From Bradyrhizobium sp. CCBAU 53340 (GTDB lineage: Bacteria; Pseudomonadota; Alphaproteobacteria; Rhizobiales; Xanthobacteraceae), in contig NZ_CP030055.1 of NCBI RefSeq assembly GCF_015291645.1, forward strand, positions 7,086,001 through 7,150,000: DNA of 64,000 bases, in the 5' to 3' direction. The notes under the pieces are model-generated. The model did not search any database. It saw only the letters and a list, made by a program, of their open reading frames with translations, and was not told the origin of the DNA. Below are positions 26,150 through 33,448 of this stretch, piece by piece. Position 1 is the stretch's first letter. Each line of letters begins with the position of its first letter. The translations under genes were made by a program, and so were the position numbers.

Positions 26150-26533
26150 GTGCCTGACTTCGGCAGTAAGAATTCCGATCTGCCGGTACGTCGACGTACC
26201 GGCCTCGACATCATCAGTGCCGTCAAGATGCCGGAGGGGCTGACTGCGGCCGTGGACGCCTGGGCTGAGGCGCATCAGCTGTCACGCGCGGTTGCCATCT
26301 GCAAACTGGTCGAGCTGGGTCTCAGGAGCGCGCCGCCAGTGCCCGTGTCATCACACGTGACGACGGTCGCGTCGGACGCCGCCAAAATCGAAGAAATCGC
26401 CGTGCACGAGATCGAGGGATTGCTCGATCCCACCCTCCCCGCGGACGAACGCGAACGCCGCATTCGCCGCCTGACAGAGGGACCGCCGGAATTCTCGCAC
26501 GAGCGGATTGATCTGCCGAAACCCCAGACGTAG
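26150..26533 (+). CDS. Ribbon-helix-helix-like small protein
   Basis: About 127 residues from a GTG at 26150. The region LDIISAVKMPEGLTAAVDAWAEAHQLSRAVAICKLVELGL has the strand-helix-helix pattern of RHH DNA-binding proteins. A Glu/Arg-rich tail follows (LPADERERRIRRLTEGPPEFSHERIDLP). The start is uncertain: the frame is open to 25931, and an ATG at 26228 would cut the RHH strand. A perfect palindrome lies at 26183-26202. Confidence 0.65.
   Translation: MPDFGSKNSDLPVRRRTGLDIISAVKMPEGLTAAVDAWAEAHQLSRAVAICKLVELGLRSAPPVPVSSHVTTVASDAAKIEEIAVHEIEGLLDPTLPADERERRIRRLTEGPPEFSHERIDLPKPQT
26183..26202. promoter_or_regulatory. Perfect 20-bp palindrome near the RHH gene start
   Basis: CCGGTACGTCGACGTACCGG is a perfect inverted repeat. 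It may be an operator if the RHH gene starts downstream, or sits in its first codons if the GTG start is right. Confidence 0.5.
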
Positions 26534-26546
26534 GCGCTTGCGCGCG

Positions 26547-26762
26547 CTAATGCAGCTTCTCGTCCTGGCGCTTGCGCAAGCTCGGTGCCGGCACATCATG
26601 ACAGCCAATCAGCCGCACGAATTGCTGCGGATACATTTCATGGCCGTGGCTGCCGGAGTTTTGATGCGCCATCGGCGGGCAGCGGACATCGTCCAGTTTC
26701 GCGGGCGATGGCTCCGCAGGAGTCCGGCCTGGATTCGCAACGGTCACATGAAGACTGGCCAT
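26547..26762 (-). CDS. Hypothetical small protein
   Basis: A 71-residue frame starting MASLHVTVANPGRTPAEP with AGGGAGCAG before the ATG, rich in His, Pro and Ser, ending RKRQDEKLH. No family or membrane segment is seen. The ribosome site and its isolated position support it, but codon evidence is weak. It lies in a 356-bp gap between the RHH gene and the SDR gene. Confidence 0.45.
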   Translation of the reverse strand: MASLHVTVANPGRTPAEPSPAKLDDVRCPPMAHQNSGSHGHEMYPQQFVRLIGCHDVPAPSLRKRQDEKLH

Positions 26763-26889
26763 AGACTGCTCCCTGTCGTTTAGGGCAGTTCGATTGACGT
26801 AACCCAATCGATTACGAGGCATCTTACGACCAAATCCGGCTGGCTGTCATTGGGCCGGATCAACCCGATTGCGACGGCAGAGTTCCGCC

Positions 26890-27612
26890 TCAAGCCGTAT
26901 TCCCGGCATCGATCGTGAACACGGTGCCGGTGACATTGCGGCCGCCCTCGCCGAGCAGATATTCGACCATGCGCGCGACGTCGTCGGTCTCGGGCAAGCG
27001 GCGCAGCGCGCTGCGGCCAGCGATGCGCTTGCGCCCGTCGTCCGAGAGATTGTGCGTCAGCTCCGTATCGATGAAGCCGGGCGCAATCGCGTTCACGGTG
27101 ATGCCGAGCTTGCCGACCTCGCGCGCGAGCGAGCGGGTGAAGCCGGTCGCTGCCGCCTTGGTCGCACCATAGACCGAGAGGCCATTATAGCCCGTGGTCG
27201 CGATGATCGAGGAGATGTTGATGATGCGGCCGGCGCCGTCCGCCATCATCTGACGCGCGACATATTTGGTGAGGATGATCGGCGACAGCACGTTGAGCTG
27301 CACCAGCGCCTCGATCTCCGAATTGTGCATGGTTGCGAGCAGGCCTTCGGTGCCGAGGCCGGCATTGTTGACGAGGCCGTAGATCGGACCGAACTCGTCG
27401 CGCACGAGCTTTGCGAAGGCCGGGATCGCGTCGATCACGGCAAGGTCGCAGCTGCGGAAATGCAGGCGCCCCTCGGACTCGACGATAGCAGCCTTGAGCT
27501 CATCGCTCTCGCGCCGCGCCGCCGCGATCACGTTGTAGCCGGCGCTGGCCAGGCGCCTGCCGATCGCAAGACCAATGCCGCGGCTGCCGCCGGTGACGAG
27601 GACATTATGCAT
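26890..27612 (-). CDS. SDR-family 3-oxoacyl-ACP reductase-like (FabG-like)
   Basis: A 240-residue short-chain dehydrogenase: TGGSRGIG at residues 7-14 for NAD(P), LVNNAGLG, the catalytic Ser in NISSI, YGATKAAA with the catalytic Tyr and Lys, and IAPGFIDTELT. FabG-like enzymes reduce 3-oxoacyl-ACP. It is the third gene of an ACP-ligase-reductase operon and overlaps the ligase stop by 8 bp, which supports an ACP-linked role. Confidence 0.9.
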   Translation of the reverse strand: MHNVLVTGGSRGIGLAIGRRLASAGYNVIAAARRESDELKAAIVESEGRLHFRSCDLAVIDAIPAFAKLVRDEFGPIYGLVNNAGLGTEGLLATMHNSEIEALVQLNVLSPIILTKYVARQMMADGAGRIINISSIIATTGYNGLSVYGATKAAATGFTRSLAREVGKLGITVNAIAPGFIDTELTHNLSDDGRKRIAGRSALRRLPETDDVARMVEYLLGEGGRNVTGTVFTIDAGNTA

Positions 27613-28987
27613 CGGTGCGCGCCAGTTTGCCGGCCGGGGTGACGTCGAGCGCCTCGACGAAGCGGATCACCGCCGGCACCTTGTGGGAGGCGAGCTGGCT
27701 GCGGCACTGATCCAGGATCTGGTCGCGGATCTCCTTCGCCCGCGCCGGATCGGTGCCCTCAGTGAGGATCACGTCGGCCACGACGATGCCGCCGGTGATG
27801 GGACTGCGGCGCGATTTCGCCCGCGACATCCGCACATCAGGATGGCGGTTGATCGCTGCTTCGATCTCCTCGGGGTGAACCTTCAGCCCGCCGATATTGA
27901 TGATGCCGCCGCGGCGGCCGACGAAATAATAGCGATCGCCCCGCAACTCGACGATATCGCCGCTGTCGACGAAACCGTCGCCATCGGTCAGCGCGGCCGC
28001 GTTGCGGCCGATATAGGCGTGCGCCGTGCGGGTCGAGCGGATGCGCAGCGAGCCGTCGACGACCTTCATCTCGACGCCGTTGCGGTTGCCGAGATAGTTG
28101 GCCGGGAAACCTTCGAGCCCGTCATTGACCGCGAAGCCGACGCCGGCCTCGGTCGAGGCGTAGGCATGGCCGACGGAGGCATTAGGAAACGCCGCCTTCA
28201 GGCCGTCGAGCACCGCCTGATCGGCGATCTCGCCGGAGAGACGAACATAGCCTGGCGCAAACTGCGCGGCCGAACCGCTCATCAAGAGCTTGCGCCAATG
28301 CGAAGGCGTGCCGGAGATGTGGGACACCGCGCGCGCGTTCAGCCGCGCAACGTGATCGGCGAGCGCCTCGTGCGGATCGGACAGCACCATGGAGCCGCCG
28401 GAAAGAATGGCGCGGAGGAAGATCTGCAGGCCGCCATAGCGGCGAATGTCGTAGAACGTCGCCCAGACCGGTGCGGGACCCTTCGCAGGGCCCTCGGCGA
28501 CGATGGCGCCGGTGAGTGCCTCCAGCGTATGGCCGGCGATTTTCGGCACGCCAGAGGTGCCCGAGGTGAGCATCAGCCATTCGGTCGCCCGCTCGGTCCT
28601 GGCGGGCGTCGCGGCTTGAAGCGGCAATTGTGCGGTGACGACCAGCGACACGCCGGTGCCGGCCCAGCGATCAGGCTCGTCGGTGACGACGGCATCGATC
28701 CCGGCATCCGCGATCAGCGCATCCAGATGCGCGGGATTGAGGTCCGGCGGGCACAGCAGCATGCGACGGGCGATGCCATCGAGCTCGATCATGGCAAGGC
28801 CCGAGCGGAGCTGGTCCGACAGCCTCAGCAGGACGGCGCAGCCGGACAGCTCGCGCAGGCGGCCGCCCAGCACGGTCTGCGACAGGATGTCGGTCAGCGA
28901 CACGACATCGTGTGCATCCGACAGCGTGCGGCCCTTCAGCTCGGCGCCGAGATGGTCGCGAAGCGCAAAGATCTCACGCGGGGACAT
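27605..28987 (-). CDS. AMP-binding acyl-ACP/acyl-CoA ligase-like enzyme
   Basis: A 460-residue adenylate-forming enzyme. The P-loop is LMLTSGTSGVPKIAGHT, followed by the A5 region GHAYASTEAGVGFAV, A7 DSGDIVE, A8 RRGGIINIGGLKVHPEEIEAAI and the terminal Lys in TPAGKLART. The N-terminal domain is short, and the length is below that of typical acyl-CoA ligases (about 500-550). It overlaps the ACP gene by 14 bp, so it probably loads an acid onto that ACP. An ATG at 29011 is also in frame. Confidence 0.85.
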   Translation of the reverse strand: MSPREIFALRDHLGAELKGRTLSDAHDVVSLTDILSQTVLGGRLRELSGCAVLLRLSDQLRSGLAMIELDGIARRMLLCPPDLNPAHLDALIADAGIDAVVTDEPDRWAGTGVSLVVTAQLPLQAATPARTERATEWLMLTSGTSGVPKIAGHTLEALTGAIVAEGPAKGPAPVWATFYDIRRYGGLQIFLRAILSGGSMVLSDPHEALADHVARLNARAVSHISGTPSHWRKLLMSGSAAQFAPGYVRLSGEIADQAVLDGLKAAFPNASVGHAYASTEAGVGFAVNDGLEGFPANYLGNRNGVEMKVVDGSLRIRSTRTAHAYIGRNAAALTDGDGFVDSGDIVELRGDRYYFVGRRGGIINIGGLKVHPEEIEAAINRHPDVRMSRAKSRRSPITGGIVVADVILTEGTDPARAKEIRDQILDQCRSQLASHKVPAVIRFVEALDVTPAGKLARTDA

Positions 28988-29219
28988 TTTCGTAGGCCCG
29001 CACGAAATCACCGACGGTGGCGGGGAACGCTGCGTCCTCGGAGATGGTGAAGGGATCGACGCCGGTCTCGTCCTCGAGACGCGCGACCAGGATCGCGAAA
29101 GCGAGCGAGTCGAACCCGGTCTCGTGCAGGGACAGATCGTCCGAAAGGGCGGGAAGCGTGACGTGTTGTTCCTTAGCGATCTGCTGGATCGCTTCGATGA
29201 CCTTGGACCGTACCGACAT
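28974..29219 (-). CDS. Acyl carrier protein
   Basis: An 81-residue acidic helical protein with the phosphopantetheine site GFDSLAF (Ser38). It differs from primary AcpP in sequence and lies at the head of the ACP-ligase-SDR operon, so it is likely dedicated to a special acyl chain. An operator-like sequence at 29237-29256 lies upstream. Confidence 0.92.
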   Translation of the reverse strand: MSVRSKVIEAIQQIAKEQHVTLPALSDDLSLHETGFDSLAFAILVARLEDETGVDPFTISEDAAFPATVGDFVRAYENVPA

Positions 29220-29236
29220 GGCTGTTCGCCTCTTGC

Positions 29237-29256
29237 TTAGTTAATCGATCGTATGT
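29237..29256. promoter_or_regulatory. Operator-like site upstream of the ACP operon
   Basis: TTAGTTAATCGATCGTATGT shares TTAGTT-ATCGAT with the palindrome at 52116-52135 next to the TetR gene. It is only partly symmetric. A shared regulator is a hypothesis. Confidence 0.35.
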
Positions 29257-29370
29257 CTTGCGGCGGCTCATGATGACCGCCTCCCATGGCCGCCTGTTTA
29301 CCCGACAGAAGTAAATGGCCTCTTGGACAATTCAGATAAAATTTGACCTATCTGGCGGATTTTGCTGCGG

Positions 29371-31176
29371 CTACAACCTGATCGTACCGTTCGCGATCTG
29401 CGCAAACATCCAGGCATCGAGTGCGACATAGCTTGCGGATTTCAGATCGAGCATGAACATCGGATCCGTCACCGCGCCCGGGTCAAAACCTTCGCGAGCG
29501 AGCTCGCCCTTCTTCTGCTTGAACGTCTCGGTCGCGTCGAGCTCGCGTGAGATGCGGATAAAGACCGGGCGGGCATAGGCGGGCAAGCGCGATGCGAGAT
29601 GCGCGGGCAACGCCGCGACATCGAATCCCTCGTTCACGACGATTGCGCTCATGCCGGCGCGGCCGTCGGCGCCGGGGATGCTGACGCCATAGGTGGTGGC
29701 ATCGACCACGCCAGTGAAATCGCGCACGGCATCGTTGACCTCCGAGGTCGCGACGTTCTCGCCCTTCCAGCGGAAGGTGTCGCCGATCCGATCGACAAAA
29801 TGGAAGAAGCCCTTGTCGTCGAGCCGCATCAGATCGCCAGTGCGGAACCAGGCATCGCCCTTGGCGAAGACGTCGCGCAAAATCTTCTTCTCGGTCTCAC
29901 CGGCGTCGGTATAGCCCTCGAAGCGGCCACCGCCCTCGTCCGCCTTGCCGATGCGGCCGATGGCTTCGCCCGCTTCACCGCGGGTACATGCGATGCAAAA
30001 TCCCTCTTCGTTGCGGAGCGGCGTGCCGCTGCCCGGATCGAGCTTGACGAGCCCTGCAGGAAAGCGATGCGCCAGCAGCGGCGGGATGCGGCCGATGGCG
30101 CCCGGCTGGCCCTCGACATTGAACAGCGAGAAATTGCCCTCGGTCGCGGCATAGAATTCGAGAATGCGGGGAATGGCAAAGCGCGACTGAAAATCCTCCC
30201 AGATGTCGCCGCGCAGGCCGTTGCCGCACGCCAGTCGCAGCTGATGGCGGTTCTCATATTCCGACGGCGGCGCCTTGAGCAGGTAACGGCAGAGCTCGCC
30301 GATATACTGGAACAGCGTGCACTCGTGGCGCACGACGTCGGGCCAGAAGTTCGAGGCCGAGAACTTTTCCGCGATGACCACCGTCCCGCCGGCAGCGAGC
30401 ATGCTGCACGGCGCGACGACGCCGCCAACCGAGTGGAATAGCGGCAGACAATCATAGAGCCGGTCCTGCGGCGTCGCGCCGGTGAGGCCGGCAAACCAAA
30501 AACCCCAGTTGAGGATGCGGCGATGGCTGATGCTAGCGGCCTTGGGCAGGCCGGTGGTGCCCGAGGTAAAGATCAGCAGGGCGCGATCATCGATCGTGAC
30601 GTCGCCGCGCTCCTCCGGCGACAGCCGCCCGTCGTCGAGCGCGGCGAGCGCAATATCGATCGCACGCTCGCTGCGGGCATCGCCATGAGTCCAGATCTTG
30701 GCTTCGGTCTTCAGATGCGGTGTTGCGCTCTCCAGCGTCTCCGCAAGCCCATGCGCGACGATGATGTGCGCGGGCCTGGCGACGTCGATGCAATGCGCGA
30801 GAGATGTTCCGACAAGCCTGGTGTTGATCAGCGCCACCGCACCGCCGATTCGGCTGATGCCGAGCCAGGCTGCGACATAATCGACGCCGTTCGGCATGAT
30901 CAGGCCGACGGTAACGCCTTTGCTCACACCGACCGAGCGCGCCCAGCGCGCATAGCGGTTGATACGTCGCGACAGACCATCGTAGTCGAGCGTTGCCTCG
31001 TCCACGACCAGCGCGACGCGGTCGGGCTGGCGCCGCGCCCAATCGTCGACGACGTCCGCGAACAAGCGGCCCGGCAGCGTCTCGATCCGCGCGGTCAACT
31101 CGATCGCCTTCAGCCAGATCTTTGAGGCCGAGGGCGCGCGCGCGGCTTTGGGTTGCTCGATGACGCCAGTGGTCAT
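29371..31176 (-). CDS. Long-/very-long-chain acyl-CoA synthetase (FATP-like)
   Basis: A 601-residue AMP-forming ligase. Segments are LLIFTSGTTGLPKAASISHRRI (P-loop), LYDCLPLFHSVGGV, EFYAATEGNFSLFNVEGQPGAIGRIP, FRTGDLMRLDDKGFFHFVDRIGDTFRWKGENVATSEV and FKQKKGELAREGFDP. The ATEGN motif and C-terminal pattern fit the FATP/ACSVL group, which activates long-chain or bile-acid-like acids. It is monocistronic here, convergent with nothing and divergent from the Bug-type gene. Confidence 0.93.
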   Translation of the reverse strand: MTTGVIEQPKAARAPSASKIWLKAIELTARIETLPGRLFADVVDDWARRQPDRVALVVDEATLDYDGLSRRINRYARWARSVGVSKGVTVGLIMPNGVDYVAAWLGISRIGGAVALINTRLVGTSLAHCIDVARPAHIIVAHGLAETLESATPHLKTEAKIWTHGDARSERAIDIALAALDDGRLSPEERGDVTIDDRALLIFTSGTTGLPKAASISHRRILNWGFWFAGLTGATPQDRLYDCLPLFHSVGGVVAPCSMLAAGGTVVIAEKFSASNFWPDVVRHECTLFQYIGELCRYLLKAPPSEYENRHQLRLACGNGLRGDIWEDFQSRFAIPRILEFYAATEGNFSLFNVEGQPGAIGRIPPLLAHRFPAGLVKLDPGSGTPLRNEEGFCIACTRGEAGEAIGRIGKADEGGGRFEGYTDAGETEKKILRDVFAKGDAWFRTGDLMRLDDKGFFHFVDRIGDTFRWKGENVATSEVNDAVRDFTGVVDATTYGVSIPGADGRAGMSAIVVNEGFDVAALPAHLASRLPAYARPVFIRISRELDATETFKQKKGELAREGFDPGAVTDPMFMLDLKSASYVALDAWMFAQIANGTIRL

Positions 31177-31410
31177 GCCGTTTGTTCTTTCGGACGGTAT
31201 CTGCTTGTTCCGGCAGCTTAGCCCGCACGCCCTGCCCAGGTGTTAAGAGACAAGGTAAAACGCGGTTAGCTCCCGATTAACTGCAATCATCCTTTACCAA
31301 GCCGATCGGAACGACGTGCGGGTTGGTGTAATTCTTGCGATAGCAATTCCACTCATTCGGGCGCGCCATGCGCGTCCTCTCGCTCTGCGAGCAATGAACT
31401 GGAGGCCACG

Positions 31411-32391
31411 ATGATCACCAGGCGACATTTCCTTCAGACAGCCGCGTGCGTCGCGGCCACGCTCGCCGCTCCGCGCGCCTTTGCGATCGGCAATCCGTCC
31501 TACCCGTCGCGCAGCGTGAAATGGGTGGTGCCTTACGCGCCGGGCGGAGCCACCGACGTGCTGTCGCGCCTGATCTGCCAGCGCTTGTCCGAACGGCTCG
31601 GGCAGACCTTCGTGGTCGAGAACAAGCCCGGCGCCGGCAGCAATATCGGCACCCAAGCGGTGATCGCGTCCGCGCCGGACGGTTACACGCTACTGCTGAC
31701 CTCGACCGCGAATGCGATCAACGCTTCCTTCGATCCAGCACTGCCATACGACTTCGCCAAGGGCATCACGCCGGTTGCCGGCGTTGCGCGCATTCCGCTG
31801 GTGCTGGTCGTCAACAACGATCTGCCCGTGAAGAGCCTCGCCGCCTTCATCGCTTACGCCAAGGCCAATCCCGGCAAGATGTCGATCGCCTCTTCCGGCA
31901 TCGGCACTTCGCTGCATCTCTCCGGCGAGCTGTTCAAGTCGATGGCCGGCGTGCAGTTCACCCATGTGCCGTATCGCGGCTCGGCGCCGGGCCTGACCGA
32001 CGTGATGAGCGGTCAGATCCAGGGCATGTTCGACAACGTCACCTCGTCCTTCGAATTGGTGCGTGCCGGCAAGCTGCGCGCGCTCGGCATCACCACGCGC
32101 GAGCGTTCGGAGACCTTACCCGACGTGCCGCCGATCGCGGATACCCTGCCCGGCTACGAGACATCCTCCTTCTACGGCGTCGGCGCGCCCTACGACACGC
32201 CGCGCGAGATCGTCGAGCTCCTCAATCGCGAGGTCGACACGGCGCTGTCAGATCCGGCCATCAAGGCTCGCATCGCCGAGCTCGGCGCGATCCCGCTGCA
32301 TGGCAATGCAGGTGAGTTCGGCGGCATGCTCACCGCCGAAACCGAGCGCTGGCGCAGGGTGGTCGAGCTGTCGGGGATCAAGAAGGAATAG
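31411..32391 (+). CDS. Bug-family (tripartite tricarboxylate-type) substrate-binding protein
   Basis: A 326-residue exported protein. The N-terminus ITRRHFLQTAACVAATLAAPRAFA fits a Tat signal. The mature part has the Bug pattern WVVPYAPGGATDVLSRLICQRLSERLGQTFVVENKPGAGSNIGTQAV, then ITPVAGVARIPLVLVVN and FTHVPYRGSAPGLTDVMSGQIQGMFDNV. Bug proteins bind small carboxylates. No TctA/TctB membrane genes are adjacent, as is common for Bug orphans. Confidence 0.93.
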   Translation: MITRRHFLQTAACVAATLAAPRAFAIGNPSYPSRSVKWVVPYAPGGATDVLSRLICQRLSERLGQTFVVENKPGAGSNIGTQAVIASAPDGYTLLLTSTANAINASFDPALPYDFAKGITPVAGVARIPLVLVVNNDLPVKSLAAFIAYAKANPGKMSIASSGIGTSLHLSGELFKSMAGVQFTHVPYRGSAPGLTDVMSGQIQGMFDNVTSSFELVRAGKLRALGITTRERSETLPDVPPIADTLPGYETSSFYGVGAPYDTPREIVELLNREVDTALSDPAIKARIAELGAIPLHGNAGEFGGMLTAETERWRRVVELSGIKKE

Positions 32392-32430
32392 GCCACGGCC
32401 GCCCCCGCCGGGACGAGTGATCGCCTGGCT

Positions 32431-32724
32431 TTAGCCAGTTCTCCTGTGGCGTGGCCGCGACGGCCGCCCGCTGACCGGATAATACGGATTGAGATCGCAG
32501 GTCGCGGCCTGGCCCGACGCGGTCGCACGACACTGCGACAGCGATGTGAAGGAGCAGTCATACCACTCCCCACCGCCGCCGCTTGCGCCGGAATAGACGT
32601 GCATGCAGACGGGAAAACGGGAGTCAAAGGTCTGGGCCTGTGACGGCACAGCCAGGAGCAATGCGCCGACCGTCACGACCAGAGCGAGCGGGCGGAAAAT
32701 CAGGATGTCCGCCGAGATCCGCAT
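32431..32724 (-). CDS. DUF3551-family secreted protein, copy 2
   Basis: A 97-residue protein with a signal peptide (about 1-30, ending PSQAQ) and the pattern FPVCMHVYSGASGGGGEWYDCSFTSLSQCRATASGQAATCDLNPYY, with four Cys. The tail is Arg/Pro-rich. DUF3551 is common in Bradyrhizobium; function unknown. It starts 9 bp after the stop of the paralogue. Confidence 0.85.
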   Translation of the reverse strand: MRISADILIFRPLALVVTVGALLLAVPSQAQTFDSRFPVCMHVYSGASGGGGEWYDCSFTSLSQCRATASGQAATCDLNPYYPVSGRPSRPRHRRTG

Positions 32725-32733
32725 CGCGGACCC

Positions 32734-33021
32734 TCAGTACGCCCTCTTGTGACGCCTGCGCGGCGGAGGCGGCGGAGGCGGCGGTTCATCGAAGGCGTAA
32801 TAGGGATTGAGGTCGCAGCTTGCGGAGCGGCCCGCAGCCGAGGCATGGCATTGCGGCAGCGAGGTGAAGGAGCAATCGAAATAGTCGCCGCCGCCGCCGA
32901 AGCCGCCGGTCGTGAATATGTGCATGCACACCGGGTAATGCGGATCATAGGTCTGCGCGCTGGCATCTGCCGCCACGAACAGCGTTGCAATCGCGGTGAG
33001 AGTCAGAAGAGGCAGACGCAT
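32734..33021 (-). CDS. DUF3551-family secreted protein, copy 1
   Basis: A 95-residue paralogue: signal peptide (1-22, ending DASAQ), then YPVCMHIFTTGGFGGGGDYFDCSFTSLPQCHASAAGRSASCDLNPYY with the same four Cys, then a Pro run and RRRHKRAY. The ATG at 33021 follows CGAGGAAATATCCG; the open frame to 33246 upstream has no signal or homology. Confidence 0.85.
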   Translation of the reverse strand: MRLPLLTLTAIATLFVAADASAQTYDPHYPVCMHIFTTGGFGGGGDYFDCSFTSLPQCHASAAGRSASCDLNPYYAFDEPPPPPPPPRRRHKRAY

Positions 33022-33448
33022 CGGATATTTCCTCGAATCGATGGTAACGGCACGCGTTATGCCATTTCGATATGGCACAACAACGCGGAAGAAGCGATCC
33101 TTCCTATTTATACCTCTCTCGCTTGTGACACGCACCAAAAACGATGCGACACAGCGCCGTAATGATCCGAAACCGCAAAGATGCTCCGTATCCGGCCTGC
33201 ATTCAACGCATATCTCGCCGCGGACATTCTTCGACAAAGGTCGCAAGCGATTGGCGCAGGAATCCGTTCGCAGGCTTGGGCGAACCGACTAGTCTTCCAC
33301 CCACAATGCTGGCCCCCGGACCAATGACGTTCCGGGGCAATCAACGAACATATGGGCTGAAGGAAACGCACATTCGCGCTCGGGCTCTCGAGCGCGGCTC
33401 CGCCCTGAGCGGGGAGAAGATGCGCGGGCCGGTCCGTGGTCTCAGGGC
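33022..33448. other. 427-bp intergenic region without a supported gene
   Basis: Divergent gap between the DUF3551 pair and the RND pump gene. No frame has homology or a ribosome site. It is likely to hold both promoters; no clear operator was seen. Confidence 0.5.
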
